A stretch of DNA of 5,582 bases from Methanobacteriota archaeon (GCA_023436075.1 JAEZKS010000160.1:1-5582); one strand, 5' to 3'; positions 1-5,473 are shown, counted from the stretch's first letter. A program made the numbers and translations. Notes: generated by a model not told the origin, from the sequence alone.

Positions 1-974
1 TCCTCGGCGCGGTGAAGAAGGAGGCACAGGCAGCGAAGAGCGAAGAGGCCGCCGCACCGACGATCGCCGTGACCAAGCCGATCACCGCGACCGAAGTGAA
101 GGTCAATGTCTCGATCCCCGAGGCCGCCGAGCGAGCGAGGGAAACCATGGCCGACGGTGTCGGGCTGCTCCGCATCGAGCACATGATCCTGGGCCTCAAC
201 AAGCACCCGGAGCTGTACATCAGGGAAGGCAAGTCCGGCGAGTACGTGGACGAGCTGGTGAAAGGCATACGGACGGTCGCAGACGCATTCTACCCGAGGC
301 CCGTGTGGGTCCGGACGCTGGACGCGCCTACGGACGAGTTCCGGGCAATGAAGGGCGGCGAGAACGAGCCGTTCGAGCACAACCCGATGCTGGGCATGCG
401 TGGCATCCGGCGCGACCTGCGAGAAACGGAGCACTTCAAGCTGGAGATGGCAGCCTTCAAGAAGCTCTTCGATATGGGATACGACAACATCGGCATCATG
501 ATCCCGCTAGTGCAGCACCCGAAGGAGCTGCGGCTCGCCAAGGAACTGATGGTCGAGTGCGGCATCGACTTAGAGAAAGTCGATGTGGGCATCATGGTCG
601 AGATCCCGGCGTCCGCGCTGATCATCGATGAGTTTATTAAGGAAGGATTAGACTTTGTATCGTTCGGCACCAACGACCTGACGCAGTACACGCTCGCGGT
701 TGACAGGAACAACGAGCTGGTGGCCGACCTGTACAATGAGCTGCACCCGGCGGTGCTCAAGCTGATCGAGTACGTGATCGAGCGTTGCAATGCTGCCGGC
801 GTGATCACGTCCATCTGCGGCCAGGCAGGCAGCCGGCCGGAGGTCGCGAAGCGGCTCGTGGCCATGGGTATCACCAGCATATCCGCCAACATCGACGCAG
901 TCGAAGCGGTCCGGGAGATGGTGGCCAGGACAGAGCACGCCTTGATCCTCGAGGCGGCCAGAAAAAAGCAGTGA
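1..974 (+). CDS. ppsA: Phosphoenolpyruvate synthase, C-terminal part (5' end outside window)
   Basis: Makes PEP from pyruvate, ATP and water in the cytosol, the entry to gluconeogenesis in methanogens. The reading frame (first full codon at position 3) is open to the left edge, so the GTG at 12 is not taken as the start; about 323 residues of an enzyme usually near 750-800 are visible. Residue numbers here count from that GTG codon. Residues 1-25 are an Ala/Lys/Glu-rich linker after the missing phosphohistidine domain. The PEP/pyruvate-binding TIM barrel follows: GVGLLRIEHM (49-58), VRTLD (100-104), GMRGIRRD (128-135), MVEIPAS (195-201), the PEP-utiliser signature SFGTNDLTQYTLAVDRN (217-233), and SICGQ (267-271) with the catalytic Cys269 that protonates the enolate. 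It is the first visible gene of an operon with mfnA, 10 bases downstream. Pyruvate phosphate dikinase shares this fold, but the spacing and hinge sequence fit PpsA better. Confidence 0.93.
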   Translation, partial: LGAVKKEAQAAKSEEAAAPTIAVTKPITATEVKVNVSIPEAAERARETMADGVGLLRIEHMILGLNKHPELYIREGKSGEYVDELVKGIRTVADAFYPRPVWVRTLDAPTDEFRAMKGGENEPFEHNPMLGMRGIRRDLRETEHFKLEMAAFKKLFDMGYDNIGIMIPLVQHPKELRLAKELMVECGIDLEKVDVGIMVEIPASALIIDEFIKEGLDFVSFGTNDLTQYTLAVDRNNELVADLYNELHPAVLKLIEYVIERCNAAGVITSICGQAGSRPEVAKRLVAMGITSISANIDAVEAVREMVARTEHALILEAARKKQ

Positions 975-980
975 GTGATG
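975..980 (+). promoter_or_regulatory. Ribosome-binding site of mfnA
   Basis: GTGATG directly follows the ppsA stop codon and ends 4 bases before the TTG at 985. GTGAT is a core part of the archaeal anti-SD complement GGAGGTGATC. It supports the TTG start, since no ATG occurs in that frame until codon 32. Confidence 0.6.
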
Positions 981-984
981 CGTT

Positions 985-2118
985 TTGAGGGAAGACGGAG
1001 CCGACGAGGCGGAAATCATCGCGGAGTTGGCCGTGTGGAAACAAAGGGACGTGCCGTATGCGCGCGTCCTCAGCTCCATGTGCACCACTCCGCATCCTGT
1101 CGCCGTCAAGGCCCACGAGCAGTTCATCCGCTCCAACCTCGGGGACCCCAAGCTGTTCCCAGGCACGGCAGAGATAGAGCGCGTCTGCGTGGCAATGATG
1201 GGCGACATGCTGCATCTGCCGGCAGCGCCGGGGTACGTCACCACTGGCGGCACCGAGAGCAACATCCAGGCTCTGCGGGCCGCTGTGCAGCGGCACGTCC
1301 ACGTCGACCGGGCGAAGGCCAACATCGTGGTGCCCGACTCGGCGCACTACTCGTTCAAGAAGGCCTCGCAACTGCTTGGCGTCGAGTTGCGCCGCGCGCC
1401 GCTCGACGATGGGCTGCGGTGCGATGCGGCAGAGATGGCCGCCCTGATTGACAAAGATACAGTCGCGCTCGTGGCCGTAGCTGGCACCACAGAATTTGGC
1501 CAGGTCGATCCAATAGACGAGATCGGCAGGCTTGCCGAAGAGAAGGACGTCTTCTTCCACGTCGACGCCGCCTTCGGAGGCTTCGTTATCCCGTTTCTGG
1601 AAGGCTGCCGGCCGGCGTTCGATTTCGCGGTGCCGGGCGTATCTTCCATCGCCATCGATCCCCACAAGATGGGCATGAGCACCATCCCGTCGGGAGGGCT
1701 CCTGTACAGGAACAAGGAGCTGATGCGGCCGCTGGAAATCACTGTCCAGTACCTGACGTCGCAGGTGCAGACGTCCCTGGTAGGCACAAGAAGCGGGGCA
1801 TCGGCCGCGGCGACGTACGCGGTGATGAGGTACCTGGGCCGGGACGGCTACCGGAACATCGTCGCACAGTGCATGGAGAACACAGCGCTGCTCGTCGAAC
1901 TATTGGAAGACTTCGGGCTGGAGCCGGTCATCGAGCCGGTGATGAACATCGCGGCATTCGAGATGCCCGATCCGATGACTGTCAGAAAGAAGCTGTGCGA
2001 CTATAACTGGTACGTGTCGACGACCGTGCGGCCCCGCGCGCTGCGCATGGTAGTCATGCCACACGTGACCGAAGAGGTCGTCCGCGCCTTCGCGGCCGAT
2101 CTTAAAAAGGTGGTATAG
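985..2118 (+). CDS. mfnA: L-tyrosine/L-aspartate decarboxylase MfnA
   Basis: A PLP-dependent group II decarboxylase that makes tyramine from tyrosine for methanofuran, the C1 carrier of the first step of methanogenesis. Some archaeal MfnA enzymes also make beta-alanine from aspartate for coenzyme A, so the substrate cannot be fixed from sequence alone. Visible family features are the N-terminal SMCTTPHP (31-38), NLGDPKLFPGT (51-61), the phosphate-binding TGGTESN (87-93), the ring-stacking His121 in SAHYSFKKA, the pyridine-N Asp194 in HVDAAFGGF (192-200), the Schiff-base Lys228 in DPHKMGMSTIPSGG (225-238), and Arg349 in the TTVRP segment. At 377 residues it is full length and slightly shorter at the N terminus than the M. 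jannaschii enzyme. The TTG start at 985 is chosen because of the preceding GTGAT and because the N terminus (MREDGADEAEIIAEL) matches the usual opening of the family. It lies between ppsA and hpt with gaps of 10 and 8 bases, so co-transcription is very likely. Confidence 0.93.
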   Translation: MREDGADEAEIIAELAVWKQRDVPYARVLSSMCTTPHPVAVKAHEQFIRSNLGDPKLFPGTAEIERVCVAMMGDMLHLPAAPGYVTTGGTESNIQALRAAVQRHVHVDRAKANIVVPDSAHYSFKKASQLLGVELRRAPLDDGLRCDAAEMAALIDKDTVALVAVAGTTEFGQVDPIDEIGRLAEEKDVFFHVDAAFGGFVIPFLEGCRPAFDFAVPGVSSIAIDPHKMGMSTIPSGGLLYRNKELMRPLEITVQYLTSQVQTSLVGTRSGASAAATYAVMRYLGRDGYRNIVAQCMENTALLVELLEDFGLEPVIEPVMNIAAFEMPDPMTVRKKLCDYNWYVSTTVRPRALRMVVMPHVTEEVVRAFAADLKKVV

Positions 2119-2122
2119 GTGA
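2118..2122 (+). promoter_or_regulatory. Ribosome-binding site of hpt
   Basis: GGTGA begins on the last base of the mfnA stop codon and ends 4 bases before the ATG at 2127. It matches the archaeal SD core and fixes the hpt start. The overlap with the stop suggests translational coupling. Confidence 0.65.
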
Positions 2123-2126
2123 GATC

Positions 2127-2699
2127 ATGCTGAAAATTCTCAAGGAATCGCTGAAGAACGCGCCGATAGTCAAGAGGGGCGAGTACAACTATTTCATCCA
2201 TCCGATCTCGGACGGCGTCCCCCTGGTCCGGCCGGAACTGCTGCGCGAGGTCATCGCCTGCGTCGTCAGGAACGCTGACCTCGATGTGGACAAGATCGTC
2301 ACTATCGAGGCTATGGGTCTGCCGCTGGGCTCGGCGCTCTCCCAGATCACGGACATCCCGTTCATCATCGTCCGCAAGCGGAAGTACGACCTCCCGGGCG
2401 AGATCGCGGTGCACCAGGCGACCGGCTACTCGAAAGGTGAATTGTACCTGAACGGCATCTACAAGGGCGACCGCGTCCTCATCATAGACGACGTGATCAG
2501 CACCGGCGGCACTTCCGCAGCCGTCATCAAGGCCCTCGAGAAGGCAGGCGCCGAGATCAAGGACATCATCGTGATCATCGAGCGCGGCGAGGGCAAGAAG
2601 ATCATTGAAGACATGGGCTACGACGTCAAGACGCTGGTCAAAATCGACGTGGACGCGAACGGCGTCCAGGTGATCAGTTCCATCGAAGACCGGTGCTGA
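2127..2699 (+). CDS. hpt: Hypoxanthine/guanine phosphoribosyltransferase, archaeal type
   Basis: Purine salvage enzyme that joins hypoxanthine or guanine to PRPP, giving IMP or GMP and pyrophosphate. The 190-residue length and whole-length pattern are those of the archaeal HPRT subfamily, a type I PRTase: VKRGEYNYFIHPISDGVPLV (15-34), EAMGLPL (61-67), IIVRKRKYDLPGE (80-92), HQATGYSKGELYLNG (96-110), and the PRPP-binding loop VLIIDDVISTGGT (117-129) with its acidic pair Asp121-Asp122. The last residue is Cys190. The ATG at 2127 has a well-placed GGTGA. It is the last gene of the ppsA-mfnA-hpt cluster and converges with the reverse-strand gene ending at 2751. Orotate or adenine PRTases share the PRPP loop, but the N-terminal half fits the archaeal Hpt group. 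Base specificity is known from the family, not shown here. Confidence 0.92.
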   Translation: MLKILKESLKNAPIVKRGEYNYFIHPISDGVPLVRPELLREVIACVVRNADLDVDKIVTIEAMGLPLGSALSQITDIPFIIVRKRKYDLPGEIAVHQATGYSKGELYLNGIYKGDRVLIIDDVISTGGTSAAVIKALEKAGAEIKDIIVIIERGEGKKIIEDMGYDVKTLVKIDVDANGVQVISSIEDRC

Positions 2700-2709
2700 G
2701 CAGCCGGCA

Positions 2710-2765
2710 GCGGGACATGGCGCTTGCAGCCTCTGTCCCGCCAGTCTCAATCAATTCAGCTTTTT
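2710..2765 (+). terminator. Hairpin plus distal T-run between convergent genes
   Basis: GCGGGACA (2710-2717) and TGTCCCGC (2734-2741) form a perfect 8-bp stem. Inside it GGC (2719-2721) can pair with GCC (2729-2731). It starts 10 bases after the hpt stop, and TTTTT follows at 2761-2765. The stem could act on transcripts from both strands. Archaeal termination depends mainly on T-tracts, so the hairpin itself may instead protect the 3' end. The structure is seen; the terminator role is inferred. Confidence 0.5.
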
Positions 2766-3437
2766 ATATGCAATAGCTCCGGCAAAGCCCGCAACTATCA
2801 AGGCTAAACCGAACCCAGGGGCTGGCAAAGCCGACTGCGGTGCTGCAGGGACGGGCGTTGCGGTTGCCTCGGTTGGGAGAGGCAGGCCATTCGGAGGAGA
2901 ATCTGTCGGATACCCGGTCATCCCGGTAGGCACTGGCGACGCAGTGACTATCGGCGATGGAGTCGGCATCGGAGTTGCCGTGGGTCGGGACATCGGGGAC
3001 GGGACTGGTGTCGTCGTAGCCTGCGTTCGAGGATCGACGATGATCGCAGGAACGAATACGGTATCATTGGGCTCTACAGCAAAAACATTCGAGTGGAAAT
3101 CGCCGAACTCACTCTTACTGGCGAAAATACGATATGAGGGCTGACCGCCGGATGAGTTCACGCCGGTAAAGGTGTAGTTGCCCGTGCTATCGCTCGTTGT
3201 GACAGCATAGGTGATACTGACGTTGTTTGCATTTACTATGGCGACGTATACGCCGGCGAGGCCATCGCTCGTATTCCCGGACGAGACCTTGCCGGTCACG
3301 TTGCCAGTATGCTGTCCAGGAGGCATTGGAGGATAGGGCTGATCGACCGACGGCCCGGAGGCAAACGTCGGCGAAACGGATAAGAGCGCGCATGCTATTG
3401 CCAGCATGATCACGAATGATAGACGCGGTCGTGACAT
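2751..3437 (-). CDS. Secreted surface protein with carboxypeptidase-regulatory-like domain and PGF-CTERM tail
   Basis: A 228-residue exported protein without a known specific role. From the ATG at 3437, residues 1-28 form a clear signal peptide (MSRPRL, hydrophobic FVIMLAIACALLSV, then FASG). Residues 45-125 resemble the carboxypeptidase-regulatory/CnaB-like beta-sandwich: GKVSSGN, LAGVYVAI, TTSDSTGNYTFTGV. Six N-glycosylation sequons occur (Asn46, 55, 72, 87, 94, 124). Residues 137-205 are a Thr/Pro/Ser-rich stalk. The end (207-228) is PGFG, a hydrophobic helix and KKLN, the PGF-CTERM pattern known as an archaeosortase A substrate, so cleavage and lipid attachment at the cell surface are expected. 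An in-frame ATG at 3470 would add 11 residues (MLIFRLERNRF). The later ATG is preferred because it gives a canonical signal peptide and because a TATA-like box lies inside the extension. The gene converges with hpt and diverges from the antiporter gene. Its DNA is repetitive in the stalk. Confidence 0.82.
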   Translation of the reverse strand: MSRPRLSFVIMLAIACALLSVSPTFASGPSVDQPYPPMPPGQHTGNVTGKVSSGNTSDGLAGVYVAIVNANNVSITYAVTTSDSTGNYTFTGVNSSGGQPSYRIFASKSEFGDFHSNVFAVEPNDTVFVPAIIVDPRTQATTTPVPSPMSRPTATPMPTPSPIVTASPVPTGMTGYPTDSPPNGLPLPTEATATPVPAAPQSALPAPGFGLALIVAGFAGAIAYKKLN

Positions 3438-3467
3438 AAATCGATTTCTTTCTAAACGAAATATAAG
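3438..3467 (-). promoter_or_regulatory. Promoter of the surface-protein gene, probably leaderless
   Basis: On the reverse strand CTTATATTT (3467 down to 3459) resembles an archaeal TATA box. Its centre is about 25 bases from the ATG at 3437, the usual TATA-to-start distance, so the mRNA may begin at or next to the start codon. No convincing SD sequence precedes that ATG, which fits a leaderless mRNA. Confidence 0.5.
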
Positions 3468-3586
3468 CATTCTGTCATCAACTGTTTAATCGCCTGACTG
3501 ATGCCAAACAATGACTGACCGTCCGTCCTGGCTCATGAAAAAAGAACGTCGCCTCACCGGCGTTAGCAGAAGCATATCTCGCTTGA

Positions 3587-3650
3587 CACAGGTGGTCTGA
3601 CCGAAGCAATCTGCTGCAGATTCGGCGCATATCTGCTGACCGTACCTGTG
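3587..3650. other. Foldable 64-base element (possible RNA structure or protein-binding dyad)
   Basis: The outer arms CACAGGTGGTC (3587-3597) and GACC-GT-ACCTGTG (3638-3650) make 11 base pairs with a 2-base bulge. They enclose an inner dyad: CCGAA (3601-3605) pairs TTCGG (3621-3625), and TCTGC (3610-3614) mirrors GCAGA (3616-3620). The inner arm can also be read as AATCTGC-T-GCAGATT (3608-3622). It lies upstream of the presumed antiporter promoter, so it is probably not that gene's leader. A small RNA gene, operator or transposon remnant are all possible. Confidence 0.35.
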
Positions 3651-3675
3651 GATGTCGTGGCAGAGACCTATTTCA

Positions 3676-3719
3676 ATAAAAAAGATTAAGTCGTAAGACT
3701 TAACAATTGTTGAATCATC
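3676..3719 (+). promoter_or_regulatory. Putative promoter and operator of the antiporter gene
   Basis: An AT-rich ATAAAAAAGA (3676-3685) is a loose TATA-like candidate and would put the transcript start near 3700-3705. Over that place lie a perfect inverted repeat TTAAGTC-gtaa-GACTTAA (3686-3703) and the overlapping palindrome AACAATTGTT (3702-3711). Binding there would block transcription initiation, as archaeal repressors often do. No strong SD is present before the ATG at 3720. Confidence 0.45.
3700..3711 (+). repeat. Shared operator-like 12-mer, copy 1
   Basis: TTAACAATTGTT contains the perfect palindrome AACAATTGTT (3702-3711). The same 12-mer occurs inverted at 5066-5077 in the promoter of the HTH regulator gene. 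Both copies are close to a start codon. Confidence 0.55.
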
Positions 3720-4976
3720 ATGCAGCCGGAGGACATGGTAATTTTTTTCCTGGAGATAGCTGTCATGCTTGGCACCGCGTTGCTATGCGGCCAGCTTGCC
3801 CGCAGGCTCCGCATGCCTGCCGTGATCGGGGAGCTAATCGGCGGCATCATACTGGGCCCGACGGTCTGGGGCTTGCTGAGTCCAGGCTCGCAAGGCTGGC
3901 TGTTCCCGACTGCCGGACCCGTCTTCGCAGGCAGAGACGCGTTGGTGCAGCTATGCATGCTCTTTTTCCTGTTCGCTGCCGGCCTCGAGATCGACCTGCG
4001 CATCATCAAAGAACGCGGGCGCAATATCGTCTGGATCAGCCTCCTGGGCCTGGCGATCCCATTCATACTCGGCTCAGGAATGGTCGTCATGTTCCCGGGC
4101 TTCTGGGAGGAGCACGCGCACGTCGGACTGCCATTGTTCGCTTTGTTCATGGGCACGGCGCTATCCATTTCGGCGCTCCCGGTGATCGCCCGGGTACTCA
4201 TGGATCTGAACTTAATGAAGACGACAACTGGTTCCATCGTCATGGGCGCCGCGACCGTCGACGACCTGATCGGCTGGTCGCTCTTCGCCCTGGTCATCAG
4301 CAGCTATGCCGGTGCCAGCGTGCTTGACCTGCCGCCGTATGCAACCATCGTCCTCGCAGTACTGCTCTTCATCGTCATGCTCACCGTCGGACGATCGATC
4401 GGCAAAAAAGCCGTACCATGGCTCAAGACACACCTGCCCTGGCCAGGCGGGCTCTTCGGCGTCGTCGCGGTATTCATGCTCCTGCTGGCCGCTCTCGCTG
4501 AGACCATCGGCATCCACGCCGTCTTCGGCGCGTTCCTGCTGGGCGTGGCGCTCTCGCAAGGCAATGAGAAGCGAAGCGAAGCCCACGAGATGCTGTATCA
4601 GTTCGTCATGTACTTCTTCGCCCCGCTGTACTTTGTCTCCGTGGGCCTGCGCGCGGACTTCATCTCTGCGTTCGATCCGGTGTTGGTGACCGCGGTCCTG
4701 TTGGTTGCCTGTGCAGGCAAGATCGGCGGAGCGACGCTGGGAGCGCGGATCAGCGGAATGCCTATACGACAATCGGCTGCAATCGGCTTTGCCCTGAATG
4801 CACGGGGCGCCATGGAGATGATACTGGCGACCGTAGCCCGGGACGCCGGCCTCATTGACGACCGCGTCTTCGTTGCCCTGATCATCATGGCCCTGGTGAC
4901 ATCCGTGATCACCGGCCCGGCCATCAGCAGGCTGCTGGCACTGAAGCCCGAGAAGCCACGCACTGCTTCACAGTAA
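3720..4976 (+). CDS. CPA2-family cation/proton antiporter (Kef/NapA-like)
   Basis: A 418-residue integral membrane protein exchanging Na+ or K+ for protons, serving pH and ion balance. About 12-13 hydrophobic segments fill residues 7-406. Family features are GELIGGIILGP (37-47), FFLFAAGLEID (82-92), the broken-helix segment GTALSISALPVIARVL (145-160), the ion-binding pair Asp181-Asp182 in ATVDDLIGW, Lys334 in AGKIGGATLG, and NARGAMEM (360-367). An Asp-Asp pair together with a Lys in this later helix resembles electrogenic NapA-type exchangers, while KefC has Gln-Asp at this site. There is no C-terminal TrkA-N/RCK domain, only a short polar tail, so control by a bound nucleotide or thiol is not expected. 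The ATG at 3720 is used. The ATG at 3735, after GGAGG at 3728-3732, would drop five residues, but its spacing of 2 bases is short. It appears monocistronic. Ion preference is not decidable from sequence. Confidence 0.87.
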   Translation: MQPEDMVIFFLEIAVMLGTALLCGQLARRLRMPAVIGELIGGIILGPTVWGLLSPGSQGWLFPTAGPVFAGRDALVQLCMLFFLFAAGLEIDLRIIKERGRNIVWISLLGLAIPFILGSGMVVMFPGFWEEHAHVGLPLFALFMGTALSISALPVIARVLMDLNLMKTTTGSIVMGAATVDDLIGWSLFALVISSYAGASVLDLPPYATIVLAVLLFIVMLTVGRSIGKKAVPWLKTHLPWPGGLFGVVAVFMLLLAALAETIGIHAVFGAFLLGVALSQGNEKRSEAHEMLYQFVMYFFAPLYFVSVGLRADFISAFDPVLVTAVLLVACAGKIGGATLGARISGMPIRQSAAIGFALNARGAMEMILATVARDAGLIDDRVFVALIIMALVTSVITGPAISRLLALKPEKPRTASQ

Positions 4977-5034
4977 GGCTACCGCAGAATGACGTCTCCG
5001 GGACAAATGATCTGGCCATGGCATCTCTGAATTC

Positions 5035-5083
5035 TTAACAACGTTAACTATTTATAATCAGCATAAACAATTGTTAATAACAC
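5035..5083 (+). promoter_or_regulatory. Promoter of the HTH regulator gene
   Basis: TTTATAAT (5051-5058) is a good archaeal TATA box in an AT-rich stretch, predicting a start near 5078-5083 and a leader of about 10-15 bases. An inverted repeat TTAAC-aac-GTTAA (5035-5047) lies just upstream, over the BRE position. The palindrome AACAATTGTT (5066-5075) lies between the TATA box and the expected start. This arrangement fits autoregulation. Confidence 0.6.
5066..5077 (-). repeat. Shared operator-like 12-mer, copy 2 (inverted)
   Basis: Read on the reverse strand this is TTAACAATTGTT, identical to 3700-3711. It sits downstream of the TATA box of the regulator gene, where a bound protein would hinder RNA polymerase. 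Confidence 0.55.
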
Positions 5084-5084
5084 T

Positions 5085-5089
5085 GTGAT
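5085..5089 (+). promoter_or_regulatory. Ribosome-binding site of the HTH regulator gene
   Basis: GTGAT ends 3 bases before the ATG at 5093, in the context TGTGATATC. It matches the archaeal SD core and supports this start. Confidence 0.55.
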
Positions 5090-5092
5090 ATC

Positions 5093-5473
5093 ATGAAGCC
5101 ACCCTGTGAAGTCATCGTCTGGTACGTCATACCGACCATCCGTGCCGAGCTGGCGAAAGAGTTAGTGAGAATGGGCATGTCCCAGAAGGACATCTCCGAG
5201 CGACTCGGCATCACTCAGTCCGCAGTCTCGCAGTACATCAAGGATAAGCGGGGCAAGGGCATACCCATCAATAAGGAAGTCCGCAAGGGCATCAAGATGC
5301 TGGCAAAGCAGGTCGCGAACGAGAAGAACCCGAAGGACACCATTCCCGGCCTCTGCATGGTCTGCGCCATCGTCAAGTCCAGCGGGTCGCTGTGCGAGCT
5401 GCACAAGAAGGACGATGCCAGCCTCGAGGGCTGCGACGTCTGCTTCGAGAGCACCAAGTTGTACCAGATGTAA
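5093..5473 (+). CDS. XRE-type HTH transcriptional regulator with Cys/His cluster (COG2522-like)
   Basis: A 126-residue probable DNA-binding regulator. Residues 12-60 form an XRE-like helix-turn-helix: IRAELAKELVRMGMS, then QKDISERLGITQSAVSQYIK (31-50), with the recognition helix around 41-49, followed by a basic turn DKRGKG. The opening MKPPCEVIVWYVIPTIRAEL is typical of archaeal COG2522 regulators. Residues 60-82 are a Lys-rich linker, probably helical. The C-terminal part holds evenly spaced ligands: Cys88, Cys91, Cys101, His104, Cys114 and Cys117, that is CxxC-x9-CxxH-x9-CxxC, suggesting bound zinc or an Fe-S cluster and thus metal or redox sensing. That is inference. Cys5 is an extra cysteine. 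No ligand-binding enzyme-like domain is fused, unlike ThiN-linked members. The start is backed by GTGAT and a TATA box. The promoter shares a 12-mer with the antiporter gene, the likely target besides itself. Confidence 0.82.
   Translation: MKPPCEVIVWYVIPTIRAELAKELVRMGMSQKDISERLGITQSAVSQYIKDKRGKGIPINKEVRKGIKMLAKQVANEKNPKDTIPGLCMVCAIVKSSGSLCELHKKDDASLEGCDVCFESTKLYQM

Larger units (their letters stand above)
3438..3719. other. Divergent intergenic region rich in dyad symmetry, no convincing gene
   Basis: These 282 bases separate the divergent surface-protein and antiporter genes. They hold the surface-gene promoter (about 3438-3467), a loosely palindromic TCAACTGTTTAA (3478-3489), a foldable element (3587-3650) and the antiporter promoter region (about 3671-3719). 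Direct repeats are also present: GCATATCT at 3572-3579 and 3627-3634, and ATCTGCTG at 3609-3616 and 3631-3638. No open frame with a ribosome-binding site and protein-like composition was found. Confidence 0.6.

Noticed and set aside
871..1665. Long reverse-strand open frame opposite ppsA and mfnA
   Set aside because: The composition is rich in Arg, His and Cys with no recognisable motif, and the forward strand has fully conserved enzymes. Shadow frame.
2001..2750. Reverse-strand open frame of 249 codons opposite hpt
   Set aside because: It lies opposite the conserved hpt gene and the mfnA end, its translation is Asp/Val/Leu-rich without a domain pattern, and it crosses the intergenic hairpin. 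It is an antisense shadow of GC-rich coding DNA.
3535..3600. 21-codon frame starting MKKERRLTGV
   Set aside because: No ribosome-binding site or promoter was seen, it ends inside the foldable element, and so short a frame is expected by chance.
3598..3653. Possible H/ACA guide RNA within the foldable element
   Set aside because: The stem arrangement is superficially similar, but there is no ACA after the lower stem (GATGTCG follows), the left pocket is only 3 bases, and no K-turn was recognised.
4212..4772. Reverse-strand open frame opposite the antiporter gene
   Set aside because: The very polar His/Glu/Gln-rich translation is the mirror of hydrophobic membrane helices. No start signal.
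5015..5022. GCCATGGC palindrome after the antiporter gene
   Set aside because: An isolated 8-base palindrome without T-run or second copy; too short to assign a role.
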